From: an uncultured Collinsella sp.
GTDB taxonomy: Bacteria; Actinomycetota; Coriobacteriia; Coriobacteriales; Coriobacteriaceae
Direction of reading: 5' to 3'
Length of the DNA stretch: 34,068 nucleotides
NCBI GenBank assembly: GCA_934654835.1
Contig: CAKUGY010000019.1
Location: forward strand, 1 to 34,068
Positions 25,880 through 33,362 of the stretch are shown piece by piece. A program made the translations under genes and the position numbers. The notes under the pieces were generated by a model that worked only from the letters and a program-made list of their open reading frames with translations, was not told the DNA's origin and made no database searches. How positions within the stretch are numbered: the first letter of the stretch is position 1; each line of letters starts with the position of its first letter.

Positions 25880-26012
25880 TTGCACTATGTGTCGCCTGGT
25901 TTAGTTGGAATTGAGTAGTTAGCTCTTCTTGCCTGTCAATTACAGCAATCGTCTCTTGTGTGGAGGACGAAGCTTTCGGCCTTGAGATTAACTGGGAAAA
26001 CAATCAGAAATC

Positions 26013-26041
26013 TTGGCCTTCTGCTTCAAATTAGGCATAAT
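26013..26041 (+). promoter_or_regulatory. Candidate promoter of the AlbA/ATP-binding gene
   Basis: TTGGCC (26013-26018) and CATAAT (26036-26041) are separated by 17 bases in an AT-rich stretch. The AAGGAGG ribosome site lies at 26086-26092. Confidence 0.45.
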
Positions 26042-26100
26042 TCTATTTATCATCTATTTAACATCTTGTTATCAAAATAGAGCGCAAGGAGGTTGGCTCA

Positions 26101-27567
26101 ATGGGTGAAGCAGATGGCATGGAGCTGATTTATTCACTTATCGGCTATCCTGATGAAACCGAGTGGCTTGAGTTTAAAGAGGGCAATAGCGACCCCGTTA
26201 GAACGGGGCGTGACATCTCGGCGCTCGCCAATGCTGCCGCTTACTGCGGCCGCGCATGTGCATATAAGATCTGGGGCGTGAGCGACGGCACTCATGAGCT
26301 TGTGGGCACCCAATTCAACCCATATCACGCAAAGGGTAAGGGAAACCAAGAGCTTTTGATGTGGCTCAAGCTTGCGCTCTCAAACAATGCGAATTACGAG
26401 TTTGCGGTTATTGATCATGAGGCAAAGCACTTTGTGGTGCTGAAAGTGCACGCCGCGAGCGCACAGCCGGTTTATTTCGATAAGACTGCCTATATTCGCG
26501 AGGGTTCCTCGACGGCAGAATTGGTTCCCGGTAGTGAGCGAGAAGCCGAACTGTGGCGGCGTCTGCAAGCGGGAAATGCGGAGCTCACTGTGGTCGAGAG
26601 GGGCCTGACTCCTCAAGAGGTCGCCGAGATACTGGATGTTGATGCTTATTTTGAGCTGTGCAGATTGAGAAGACCTGTCGATCTGGACGGAGTGATGCTT
26701 GCTTTTTGTGAACAAGAGCTGATTCATCGTCAAGATAACGGCCGATATAGCGTGACGCGCTTGGGAATGCTCCTGGTGGGAAAAAAGCTCTCTCGCTATC
26801 CGGAGCTCAGGAAACGCATGCTGCGAATCGTGCGATATGCGGGAAAAGGCAGTTTTGACATTGTCGGGGATACTGAAATCGACAAGGGTTACGCTTTGGC
26901 GCTCCCTCAGGCTGAACAGCTGGTCATGTCGATGATTCCTGCTGTTGAGGCACTGGATGGCGCATTTCGACGCATTCAGACGGCTTATCCTCAAAGGGCG
27001 ATTCGCGAGTTACTATCAAACGCCGTGATTCATCAAGACATTGCTGACAATACGGCGGGGCCTCTTGTTGCGATTTACGACAATCGCATTGAGTTTTCCA
27101 ATCCCGGGACAACGCTTATTCCGGCAGAACGAGTGCTCAACGCTCAGCCGAAAACGCGCAATTCGATGATGGCGTCCCTTATGCGCCAAATGGATCTTTG
27201 CGAAGAAGGCGGTACGGGCTGGGACTTAATCGTCGATTCGCTTGAAAAGGCGGGTATGCCTTCACCGGTTATCAAGAGTGAGGGCGGGCTGGGAACGCTC
27301 GTGACGCTCTATTGCGAATGTCCGTATACTCGAATGAAAAAAAGCGAACGAAAAAATGCCGTGTACTGGCATGCTTGTCTTTTGTACGCCCAGGGCGAGT
27401 CGATGAGCAATCAGTCGCTGCGAGTGCGTTTTGGACTTTCTGATGAAAAGAAAAACACGGTGGCGATGTCTCGTCTAATCAAAGAGTGCCTGGAAGAGGC
27501 ATTGATAAAGGAAGAGGATGAGGACGCGGGCTCCAAATACAAAAGGTATATTCCGTATTGGGCCTAA
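26101..27567 (+). CDS. AlbA-2/Schlafen-type ATP-binding protein, putative regulator
   Basis: The N-terminal 130 residues have the AlbA_2 (Schlafen-like) pattern E-T-E-W-L-E-F-K-E-G, then G-R-D-I-S-A-L-A-N-A and W-G-V-S-D-G-T. The centre and C-terminal part contain the divergent histidine-kinase-like ATPase region, R-E-L-L-S-N-A-V-I-H-Q-D-I, I-E-F-S-N-P-G-T and G-T-G-W-D-L-I. A winged-helix-like tail follows. Such proteins are usually annotated as transcriptional regulators or RecG-like ATP-binding proteins, and the true role is unknown. The 488-residue gene is visibly lower in GC, with codon use unlike its neighbours. It has its own promoter and sits between the pur genes and a PTS gene, which suggests horizontal acquisition. 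Confidence 0.82.
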   Translation: MGEADGMELIYSLIGYPDETEWLEFKEGNSDPVRTGRDISALANAAAYCGRACAYKIWGVSDGTHELVGTQFNPYHAKGKGNQELLMWLKLALSNNANYEFAVIDHEAKHFVVLKVHAASAQPVYFDKTAYIREGSSTAELVPGSEREAELWRRLQAGNAELTVVERGLTPQEVAEILDVDAYFELCRLRRPVDLDGVMLAFCEQELIHRQDNGRYSVTRLGMLLVGKKLSRYPELRKRMLRIVRYAGKGSFDIVGDTEIDKGYALALPQAEQLVMSMIPAVEALDGAFRRIQTAYPQRAIRELLSNAVIHQDIADNTAGPLVAIYDNRIEFSNPGTTLIPAERVLNAQPKTRNSMMASLMRQMDLCEEGGTGWDLIVDSLEKAGMPSPVIKSEGGLGTLVTLYCECPYTRMKKSERKNAVYWHACLLYAQGESMSNQSLRVRFGLSDEKKNTVAMSRLIKECLEEALIKEEDEDAGSKYKRYIPYWA

Positions 27568-27597
27568 AGACAGGAAATGAAAAGAAGGAGGCGGCTT

Positions 27598-28065
27598 ATG
27601 TCTGGTAATAACGAAGCGCTTTTTACGCCTGAGCTGGTGTTTTTTGATTGGGAGTGTGCGTCGCCGGATGAGGTGTTTGCGCGGCTCGAGGGCGAGCTTG
27701 CCCCGCGCGGCTACATTGCACCCGGCTGGCTCGATGCCGTTCGCACGCGCGAGGACGCCTATCCTACGGGTCTTGCCATGCCGGTGGCCAATATCGCCAT
27801 TCCGCATACCGACCCGGGGTTTGTAGCCAAGCCCTATATCGCGGTGGTGAAGCCCACCGCGCCCGTGAGGTTTAACGCGATGGCGGGCATGGGCGCCCCC
27901 GTGCCGGCGCAGATCATCATCAACTTAGGCATTGCCGAGCCGGGCGGTCAGGTCGAGGCGCTTCAGGCGCTCATGAATATCTTTATGGACGCGGACGTCG
28001 CAGCCGATGTACTCGGCCAGACTACGCCCCAGGGTATGGTCGACGCCATCCGCCGCCACTTCTAA
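27598..28065 (+). CDS. Orphan PTS EIIA component (galactitol/fructose-type EIIA-2 fold)
   Basis: The 155-residue protein has the EIIA-2 active-site pattern with the phospho-accepting His70 in I-A-I-P-H-T-D-P, preceded by Y-P-T-G-L. The rest of the domain follows the GatA-type subfamily. In a PTS it would take phosphate from HPr and pass it to an EIIB, but no EIIB or EIIC gene is in the window. It may serve a distant permease or act as a regulator. The ATG at 27598 was chosen because AAGGAGG lies just upstream; an in-frame ATG at 27577 precedes the site. It starts 31 bases after the AlbA-type gene but returns to high GC. Confidence 0.85.
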   Translation: MSGNNEALFTPELVFFDWECASPDEVFARLEGELAPRGYIAPGWLDAVRTREDAYPTGLAMPVANIAIPHTDPGFVAKPYIAVVKPTAPVRFNAMAGMGAPVPAQIIINLGIAEPGGQVEALQALMNIFMDADVAADVLGQTTPQGMVDAIRRHF

Positions 28066-28078
28066 GGTGGCAGTTAGG

Positions 28079-28130
28079 CCTGTCCCCTTTGCACCAAAAT
28101 GGTGCAGATTAACCTGTCCCCGTTGCACCA
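28079..28130 (-). repeat. REP-like compound repeat with CTGTCCCC (copy 3)
   Basis: CCTGTCCCCTTTGCACCA (28079-28096) is repeated directly, with one change, at 28113-28130. Between them the left copy forms a palindrome TGCACCA-AAA-TGGTGCA (28090-28106). On the minus strand each unit carries GGGGACAGG. It lies between the EIIA gene and the parvulin gene. Confidence 0.6.
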
Positions 28131-28197
28131 GGCGTGTCGCGGGGGCTGCGTTGTGACACAATGGCGTTTGTTCGATTCGTGATGCGAAAGGCCAAAC

Positions 28198-29418
28198 ATG
28201 GCAAACAAGAAAAAGAACCCCGAGGTCGCGCCGACCCCCGAGCAGCAGTCTCGCGCCGCCTCCAGCTCTCGCAAGAAGGCTCGCAAGACGCGCATGTCCA
28301 AGACCGTCAAGATCGTTCTGGTGGTCATCGGCGTGCTGGCAATGCTGCTTTCCGTCTCGGCCATGGCGTGCTCCGGCCTGATGTCGCAGGCCGAGGATAC
28401 CTCGGGCTACAAGCTCACCGGCGGCGTGGCTGCCACCATCAACGGCACCAACCTCACCGAGGACACCGTGACCAAGCAGATCATGAGCATGCGCACGTCC
28501 TACGGCTACACCAAGGACGAGGACTGGGCACAGTACCTGGTCGACAACGACCTCACGCCCAAGAAGTACCGTAAGCAGCTCATCGATTCCTACACGCAGC
28601 AGATTCTGCTTCAGCAGGCGCAGAAGGAGAACGGCGTGACCGTCTCGGACGAGGAGGTCGAGAAGGCTTGGAAGGATGCGTGCAAGAGCGCGGGCGGTGC
28701 CAAGACCTTTAAGGAGACCCTCAAGACCTACGGCTACACCGAGGACACCTACAAGGATTCGCTCAAGGAGAGTCTGGCGCAGCAGAAGCTCAAGGATGCC
28801 GTGGCGCCCACGAGCAAGCCCAAGGACAGTGAGATCGTCGATTACATCAACGAGAACCTGTCCAACTACAACGATGCCCGCCGCTCGTCGAATATCCTGA
28901 TCAAGGTCGATTCCGACGCATCCGACGAGGACAAGGCTGCCGCCAAGGCTAAGGCACAGGAGTGCCTGGACAAGATCAACTCCGGCGAGCTGAGCTTTGA
29001 GGACGCCGTGGAGCAGTATTCCGAGGACACCGGCTCCAAGGAGAAGAAGGGTGACGTGGGCTGGGACAAGCTCACCACCTTTGTCGACAGCTACCAGACG
29101 GCGCTCGAGGGTCTTAACAAGGGCGATGTGAGCGACGTCGTCGAGTCGACCTATGGCTACCACATCATCAAGTGCACCGACTACTTCCACGTTGATAATC
29201 AGGTTGATGATATTAAGCAGGTGCCCAAGGCTATCAAGAAGTACGTCTCCAACGTGGTGGAGACGCAGGCGGCCAGCACCGCGTACAGCGAGTGGCTGGA
29301 GCAGTACAAGAAGGACGCCGACATCACCGTTAACCCCATGCCCAAGGACGTGCCGTATAACGTCAGCCTGAAGGGCGTCACCAAGAGTTCGACCGACGAT
29401 TCGTCGACGACTGAGTAA
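28198..29418 (+). CDS. Membrane-anchored parvulin-type peptidyl-prolyl isomerase (PrsA/SurA-like)
   Basis: This is a foldase of the extracytoplasmic space, helping secreted proteins fold. The 406-residue protein has a Lys/Arg-rich N-terminus, a hydrophobic segment (about 36-58) ending in S-A-M-A-C-S-G and a SurA_N-like helical region (about 75-220). The parvulin domain (about 225-330) includes I-L-I-K-V, F-E-D-A-V-E-Q-Y-S-E-D, G-D-V-G-W and Y-G-Y-H-I-I-K. The Cys after the hydrophobic segment is only a weak lipobox, so it may be held by an uncleaved helix. The C-terminal tail is Ser/Thr/Asp-rich. GAAAGG precedes the ATG. It is followed closely by yqeY. Confidence 0.9.
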   Translation: MANKKKNPEVAPTPEQQSRAASSSRKKARKTRMSKTVKIVLVVIGVLAMLLSVSAMACSGLMSQAEDTSGYKLTGGVAATINGTNLTEDTVTKQIMSMRTSYGYTKDEDWAQYLVDNDLTPKKYRKQLIDSYTQQILLQQAQKENGVTVSDEEVEKAWKDACKSAGGAKTFKETLKTYGYTEDTYKDSLKESLAQQKLKDAVAPTSKPKDSEIVDYINENLSNYNDARRSSNILIKVDSDASDEDKAAAKAKAQECLDKINSGELSFEDAVEQYSEDTGSKEKKGDVGWDKLTTFVDSYQTALEGLNKGDVSDVVESTYGYHIIKCTDYFHVDNQVDDIKQVPKAIKKYVSNVVETQAASTAYSEWLEQYKKDADITVNPMPKDVPYNVSLKGVTKSSTDDSSTTE

Positions 29419-29423
29419 TCATG

Positions 29424-29449
29424 GGGCGGTACTCACGCGAGTGCCGCCC
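29424..29449 (+). other. Intercistronic hairpin between the parvulin and yqeY genes
   Basis: Eleven-base arms GGGCGGTACTC and GAGTGCCGCCC pair with one G-U pair around an ACGC loop, 6 bases after the parvulin stop. There is no T-run, so it more likely stabilises or adjusts the mRNA than terminates it. Confidence 0.5.
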
Positions 29450-29472
29450 ACGCTATTGAGGAGGATTTACAG

Positions 29473-29916
29473 ATGACCAACGAAGAACTGCAGAAGGAAA
29501 TGATCGCCGCCATGAAGGCTAAGGACAAGGTTCGCCTGTCCATCATTCGCCAGGTCAAGGCCGAGGTAAAGAATATCGAGGTCAACGAGCGCCGCGACGT
29601 GACCGAGGAAGACGTCAACAGCATGATCAAGCGTCTGATTAAGCAGACGAGCGAGACGCTGGAGATGTCCATTAAGGCCGGTACCGACCAGGAGCGTACC
29701 GACAACCTGACCGAGCAGGTCAAGATTCTGGAGAGCCTGCTGCCCGCGCAGGTTTCGGGCGAGGAGCTCGAGGCCCTGATCGAGCAGGTCATCGCCGAGC
29801 TGGGCGCGACCTCCAAGAAGCAGATGGGCCAGGTCATGGGCGCTCTGGGCAAGGCCACCGGCGGCAACTTCGACAAGCCGGCCGCAGCCAAGATCGTCGG
29901 CGCGAAACTCGCTTAA
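29473..29916 (+). CDS. yqeY: GatB/YqeY domain protein
   Basis: The 147-residue protein matches the YqeY layout. An N-terminal helical region has M-K-A-K-D-K-V-R-L-S-I-I-R and a middle segment has the expected helical pattern. The C-terminal tail domain resembles the end of GatB (Q-M-G-Q-V-M-G-A-L and a glycine-rich A-A-A-K-I-V-G). The GatB tail contacts tRNA in the amidotransferase, but the role of stand-alone YqeY is not established. GAGGAGG lies 9 bases before the ATG. It is the second gene after the parvulin and ends at a strong terminator. Confidence 0.92.
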   Translation: MTNEELQKEMIAAMKAKDKVRLSIIRQVKAEVKNIEVNERRDVTEEDVNSMIKRLIKQTSETLEMSIKAGTDQERTDNLTEQVKILESLLPAQVSGEELEALIEQVIAELGATSKKQMGQVMGALGKATGGNFDKPAAAKIVGAKLA

Positions 29917-29945
29917 GAGGCGGTCGGCACATAGCTGATGTTGAG

Positions 29946-29977
29946 GGGGCGTGACCATCGCGGTCGCGCCCCTTTTT
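29946..29977 (+). terminator. Terminator after yqeY
   Basis: Eleven-base arms GGGGCGTGACC and GGTCGCGCCCC pair with one G-U pair around a 5-nt loop and are followed by TTTTT. Confidence 0.9.
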
Positions 29978-29988
29978 GATGGCAGGCG

Positions 29989-30055
29989 CTCATTGGGGAC
30001 AGACTTAAATGAGTACCCAATGAGCGGGCACTCATTTAAGTCTGTCCCCAATGAG
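29989..30055. repeat. REP-like perfect palindrome with GGGGACAG (copy 4)
   Basis: Perfect 26-base arms (29989-30014 and 30030-30055) contain TTGGGGACAGACTTAAATGA and its complement. The 15-nt loop itself contains CCCAATGAGCGGG, repeating part of the arm. GGGGACAGACTTAAAT-type sequences resemble repeats linked to RAYT transposases in other phyla. It lies between the yqeY terminator and the amino-acid transporter. Confidence 0.7.
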
Positions 30056-30161
30056 TGGGTGAAAGGTTGCGGGTTCTTTACGGTGATGCAGTGTGGGCTG
30101 CGGAAACGTGGTTCTTTCCGTACAATAGTGCAATTCGTATAAACGCAGGGAAGGGACATTC

Positions 30162-30893
30162 ATGGCAGACATGATCGAGATCAAGCATCTCAACAAGTAC
30201 TTTGGCGACCTGCATGTGCTCAAAGATATTAACCTTACCGTCAAGCGCGGCGAGAAGCTCGTAATGATCGGGCCGTCCGGTTCGGGTAAGTCGACGCTCA
30301 TCCGCTGCGTCGATTATCTTGAGGAGCCCACGTCGGGCGAGGTCATCATCGACGGCACGCCGCTCACCAAAAAGAATCACCTGGAGATGGCTCGCAAGTA
30401 CAGCTCCATGGTGTTTCAGCAGTTCAACCTGTATCCCAATATGACGGTGCTGGGCAACCTGACGCTCGCGCCCATCAAGCTGCAAAAGAAGAGCAAGGAA
30501 GAGGCGACCCAGATCGCCATCGCCGCACTCAAGCGCGTCGGCATGGCGCATAAGGCCGGCGAGTACCCGCAGAACCTCTCGGGCGGCCAGCAGCAGCGCA
30601 TCGCCATTGCCCGCGCCCTGTGCACCAAGCAGCCCATCATCCTGTTTGACGAGCCGACCTCGGCACTCGATCCCGAGATGGTCCAGGAGGTCCTGGACGT
30701 TATGATCGAGCTCGCGCAGGAGGACATCACCATGATCTGCGTGACGCACGAGATGGGCTTTGCGCGCCAGGTGGCCGACCGCGTCATCTTTATGGAGGAC
30801 GGTCGCATCCTGGAGGAGGGCACGCCCGAGCACTTCTTCGATAACCCCGAGAACCAGCGCTGTCGCGAGTTCCTGTCCAAGATTTTGCACTAG
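30162..30893 (+). CDS. Polar amino-acid ABC transporter ATPase (GlnQ type)
   Basis: The 243-residue ATPase has Walker A G-P-S-G-S-G-K-S-T near residue 36, the Q-loop F-Q-Q-F-N-L-Y-P, signature L-S-G-G-Q-Q-Q-R, Walker B I-I-L-F-D-E-P-T-S-A-L-D-P-E and H-loop V-T-H-E-M-G-F-A. The Q-F-N-L-Y-P and E-M-V-Q-E-V-L patterns are typical of importers for glutamine, glutamate or other polar amino acids. It is the first gene of a four-gene set with the binding protein and two permeases. AAGGGA precedes the ATG. Possible -10 boxes are TACAAT (30121) and TATAAA (30138), neither with a clear -35. Confidence 0.95.
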   Translation: MADMIEIKHLNKYFGDLHVLKDINLTVKRGEKLVMIGPSGSGKSTLIRCVDYLEEPTSGEVIIDGTPLTKKNHLEMARKYSSMVFQQFNLYPNMTVLGNLTLAPIKLQKKSKEEATQIAIAALKRVGMAHKAGEYPQNLSGGQQQRIAIARALCTKQPIILFDEPTSALDPEMVQEVLDVMIELAQEDITMICVTHEMGFARQVADRVIFMEDGRILEEGTPEHFFDNPENQRCREFLSKILH

Positions 30894-30902
30894 GCGCCGG
30901 TG

Positions 30903-31778
30903 ATGGACATGACGGATATGACGAGGGCGGCTGTTTCGCGTCGCCACTTTTTGCAGCTGGCGGGCACCGGCATACTCGCGCTGACGGGTACCTCGCTCAC
31001 GGGCTGCGGCAACCCCGGGACCGGCGAGAGCTCCGATAAGGGTTCCAAGCTCGCGACCATCAAGTCGCGCGGGCACCTGAACGCCGGCGTTAAGAAGGAT
31101 GTTCCCGGCTACGGTTACTACGACACCGCCAAGGGCCGTTTTGAGGGTATGGAAGTCGACCTGTGCTATCAGATCGCCGCTGCCGTCTTTGGCGTGAGCT
31201 ACAAGGAGGCACGCGCTCAGGAGCTCGTTGAGTTTACCGACGTGACGCCCAAGACACGCGGCCCGCTCATCGACAACGGCCAGCTCGACGTGGTCGCGGC
31301 GACCTACACCATCACCGACGAGCGCAAGAAGAGCTGGGATTTCTCCACCCCGTATCGTACTGACTACGTGGGCCTCATGGTCAAGAAGCGCTCGGGCTTT
31401 ACCTCGATTGAGGACCTGGACGGCAAGGTTATCGGCGTGAGCCAGGGCGCCACCACGCAGGGCCTGATTGAGCAGATGATCAAGGACAACGGCTTTCACT
31501 GCGAGCCCGAGTTCAGGGCCTTTAGCGGCTATCCCATCATCAAGAGTTCGCTCGACGCCGGCAATATCGACGTCTTTGCCATGGACCGCTCCACGCTGGC
31601 CGGCTACATGAACGAGACCGTCGAGCTGCTGCAGCCTGAGGTCAAGTTTGGCGAGCAGGGCTACGGCGTGGCGACCAAGAAGGGTTGCGACCTTTCGGCG
31701 GTGGTCGATCAGGTGATTTGCGATCGCCTGGCCGACGGCTGGCTCGACAAAGAGGTCAAGACCTGGGGTCTTGTGTAA
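30903..31778 (+). CDS. Amino-acid ABC transporter substrate-binding lipoprotein
   Basis: The 291-residue protein has a Tat-type twin-arginine signal (S-R-R-H-F-L, residues 12-17) and a lipobox L-T-G-C with Cys35. It would be exported folded and anchored to the membrane. The mature part is an SBP_bac_3 domain with F-E-G-M-E-V-D-L, T-P-K-T-R-G-P-L-I-D-N-G-Q-L-D and T-Y-T-I-T-D-E-R. The conserved Arg and Asp normally hold the alpha-carboxyl and alpha-amino groups of the ligand. Glutamine or glutamate is the likely ligand by family. A start choice is hard because no good ribosome site is visible; GTG 30900 and ATGs 30909 and 30918 are alternatives. Confidence 0.93.
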   Translation: MDMTDMTRAAVSRRHFLQLAGTGILALTGTSLTGCGNPGTGESSDKGSKLATIKSRGHLNAGVKKDVPGYGYYDTAKGRFEGMEVDLCYQIAAAVFGVSYKEARAQELVEFTDVTPKTRGPLIDNGQLDVVAATYTITDERKKSWDFSTPYRTDYVGLMVKKRSGFTSIEDLDGKVIGVSQGATTQGLIEQMIKDNGFHCEPEFRAFSGYPIIKSSLDAGNIDVFAMDRSTLAGYMNETVELLQPEVKFGEQGYGVATKKGCDLSAVVDQVICDRLADGWLDKEVKTWGLV

Positions 31779-31802
31779 TCGTTCGTCCAAGGAAGGAATC
31801 AA

Positions 31803-32549
31803 ATGCTCGAAGGATTGTTTGACGCCGACCGCTGGTCGACGACATTCCAAAACATGGGGCCCTTCTGGGAGGGCTTTGGCGTGACGCTGCAGGTGGTCGT
31901 TGCCGGTCTGCTGCTGTCGCTGGTGCTGGGCACGCTGCTGGGTGTGTTCTCGACCACCCGCTCGCGCGTCCTGCGCGCCATTAGCCGCGTGTACGTGGAG
32001 TTTTACCAGAACACACCGCTGCCCGTGCAGGTGCTCTTTATGTACATGGCCGGCCCGCAGTTTTTGCAAGCCATCACTGGCGCCGACCAGCCGGTGCGTA
32101 TCGCACCGTTCGTGCTGGGTTTTTTGGGCGTGGGCCTGTATCACGCGGCCTACATCTCTGAGGTCATCCGCACCGGCATCGAGGCCGTACCGCGCGGCCA
32201 GATGGAGGCGGCTCAGAGCCAGGGCTTCACGCGTGCGCAGGCCTACTGGTACATCGTGCTGCCCCAGACGTTCAAAATCATTCTGCCGCCGCTGTGCAAC
32301 CAGGCGCTCAACCTGGTCAAGAACACGTCGGTGCTGGCGCTCGTGGCCGGCGGCGACCTTATGTATCGTTCCGACAACTTTGTGAGTCTCTACGGTTACC
32401 TGCAGGGATACATCGTCTGCTGTCTTATGTACTTCATCATCTGTTTTCCGCTCGCCATGCTGGTGCAGTGGCTCGAGCGCCGCTCCAAGGAGCGCCCGCG
32501 CGGCGTGAGCCTGGCCGAGCTGGGACTCGACAACGTAGAGGAGGCCTAG
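31803..32549 (+). CDS. Amino-acid ABC transporter permease (first)
   Basis: The 248-residue protein has about five membrane helices and the family motif E-V-I-R-T-G-I-E-A-V-P-R-G-Q-M-E-A-A-Q-S followed by Q-G-F-T. This is the EAA loop that docks on the ATPase. The H-x-x-x-M class L-P-Q-T-F-K-I-I-L-P-P-L segment follows. It belongs to the HisM/GlnP group. AAGGAA precedes the ATG. It pairs with the next permease to form a heterodimeric channel, a common arrangement for polar amino-acid importers. Confidence 0.94.
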   Translation: MLEGLFDADRWSTTFQNMGPFWEGFGVTLQVVVAGLLLSLVLGTLLGVFSTTRSRVLRAISRVYVEFYQNTPLPVQVLFMYMAGPQFLQAITGADQPVRIAPFVLGFLGVGLYHAAYISEVIRTGIEAVPRGQMEAAQSQGFTRAQAYWYIVLPQTFKIILPPLCNQALNLVKNTSVLALVAGGDLMYRSDNFVSLYGYLQGYIVCCLMYFIICFPLAMLVQWLERRSKERPRGVSLAELGLDNVEEA

Positions 32550-32552
32550 CGC

Positions 32553-33191
32553 ATGGAAATCTTCAACGCGACCAACCTGCTCTACATCTGGGGCGGCTTT
32601 GTTAAGACCATCGAGATCTCGGCGCTGTCGATCTTTTTCTCGCTCATCTTTGGCACGGTGCTGGCGCTCGTCAAGAGCTATGCGCCCCGCCCGTTCCGTA
32701 TTTTGGTGAGCGCCTATATCGAGCTGTTCCGCTGCACGCCGAACCTGCTGTGGATCTTGTTTATCTACTTTACGGTGCAGGGTCTGGACATTGTGATTTC
32801 GACCATCGCCTTTACGCTGTTTACCAGCGCCGTTATGGCCGAGATTGTGCGCGGCGGCCTCAACTCGATTCCGCGCGGCCAGTTTGAGGCGGCGCAGAGC
32901 CAGGGTTTTGGCTTCTTTGCCACCATGCGCTACATCATTCTGCCGCAGACGTTTAAGACGATCATTCCGGCGCTGTTTAGCCAGTGCACGACTGTCATCA
33001 AGGACAGCTCGTATCTTTCGGGCATTAACGTGGCCGAGCTCATGTACACGGCAAATGTCGTGATGGCGCACGCGATCGACCTGTCGCAGGTGCTCATGCT
33101 CTACGGCCTGGTGTTTGCGATGTACTTTGCACTCAACTTTGGCATCTCGCTGCTGGTGAGGGCTTATCAGCGTCGTATCGTAGCCGCATAG
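32553..33191 (+). CDS. Amino-acid ABC transporter permease (second)
   Basis: The 212-residue protein has five predicted helices and the EAA loop E-I-V-R-G-G-L-N-S-I-P-R-G-Q-F-E-A-A-Q-S, then Q-G-F-G and L-P-Q-T-F-K-T-I-I-P. It starts 3 bases after the stop of the first permease, with GAGGAGG in the end of that gene, so they are coupled. It is probably the last gene of the transporter operon, followed by the structured repeat at 33191. Confidence 0.94.
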   Translation: MEIFNATNLLYIWGGFVKTIEISALSIFFSLIFGTVLALVKSYAPRPFRILVSAYIELFRCTPNLLWILFIYFTVQGLDIVISTIAFTLFTSAVMAEIVRGGLNSIPRGQFEAAQSQGFGFFATMRYIILPQTFKTIIPALFSQCTTVIKDSSYLSGINVAELMYTANVVMAHAIDLSQVLMLYGLVFAMYFALNFGISLLVRAYQRRIVAA

Positions 33192-33298
33192 TCCTGCTTC
33201 TCCAAGCGCGGCACCTTGCCCCTCAATCGTCGCTTGCGTACATTTAGTACGCGGCGCTCCTCTTTCGGGACAATCTGCCGCACTTGGGAAACCAGGAC
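33191..33298 (-). repeat. Structured ~100-bp intergenic element, copy 2
   Basis: Read on the minus strand it has the same blocks as 10110-10207: GAAAGAGGAG, 4 nt, GCGTAC hairpin (TAAAT loop), 3 nt, CGACGATTGA. The outer arms (CCAAGCGCGGCA, 33202-33213, with TGCCGCACTTGG, 33276-33287) pair with one mismatch, and GTCCTG/CAGGAC close the base. Flank blocks GATTGTCC and GGCAAGG are exchanged relative to copy 1. It begins at the stop codon of the second permease. It could also serve as that operon's 3' structure. Confidence 0.75.
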
Positions 33299-33312
33299 GG
33301 TCGTAAGTGACA

Positions 33313-33345
33313 AAATGAGAAACGAGGACAGCCCTTTTCTCATTT
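33313..33345 (+). repeat. REP-like palindrome with GGACAG loop (copy 5)
   Basis: Ten-base arms AAATGAGAAA and TTTCTCATTT enclose a 13-nt loop with GAGGACAG. It ends 18 bases before the ATG of the kinase-like gene, right next to its GAAAGG ribosome site, so it may also affect translation. Confidence 0.55.
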
Positions 33346-33362
33346 GTTAGAAAGGAATCGCG

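Noticed and set aside
30121..30143. Firm promoter call for the amino-acid transporter
   Set aside because: TACAAT and TATAAA are both possible -10 boxes, but neither has a convincing -35, so no separate feature was reported.
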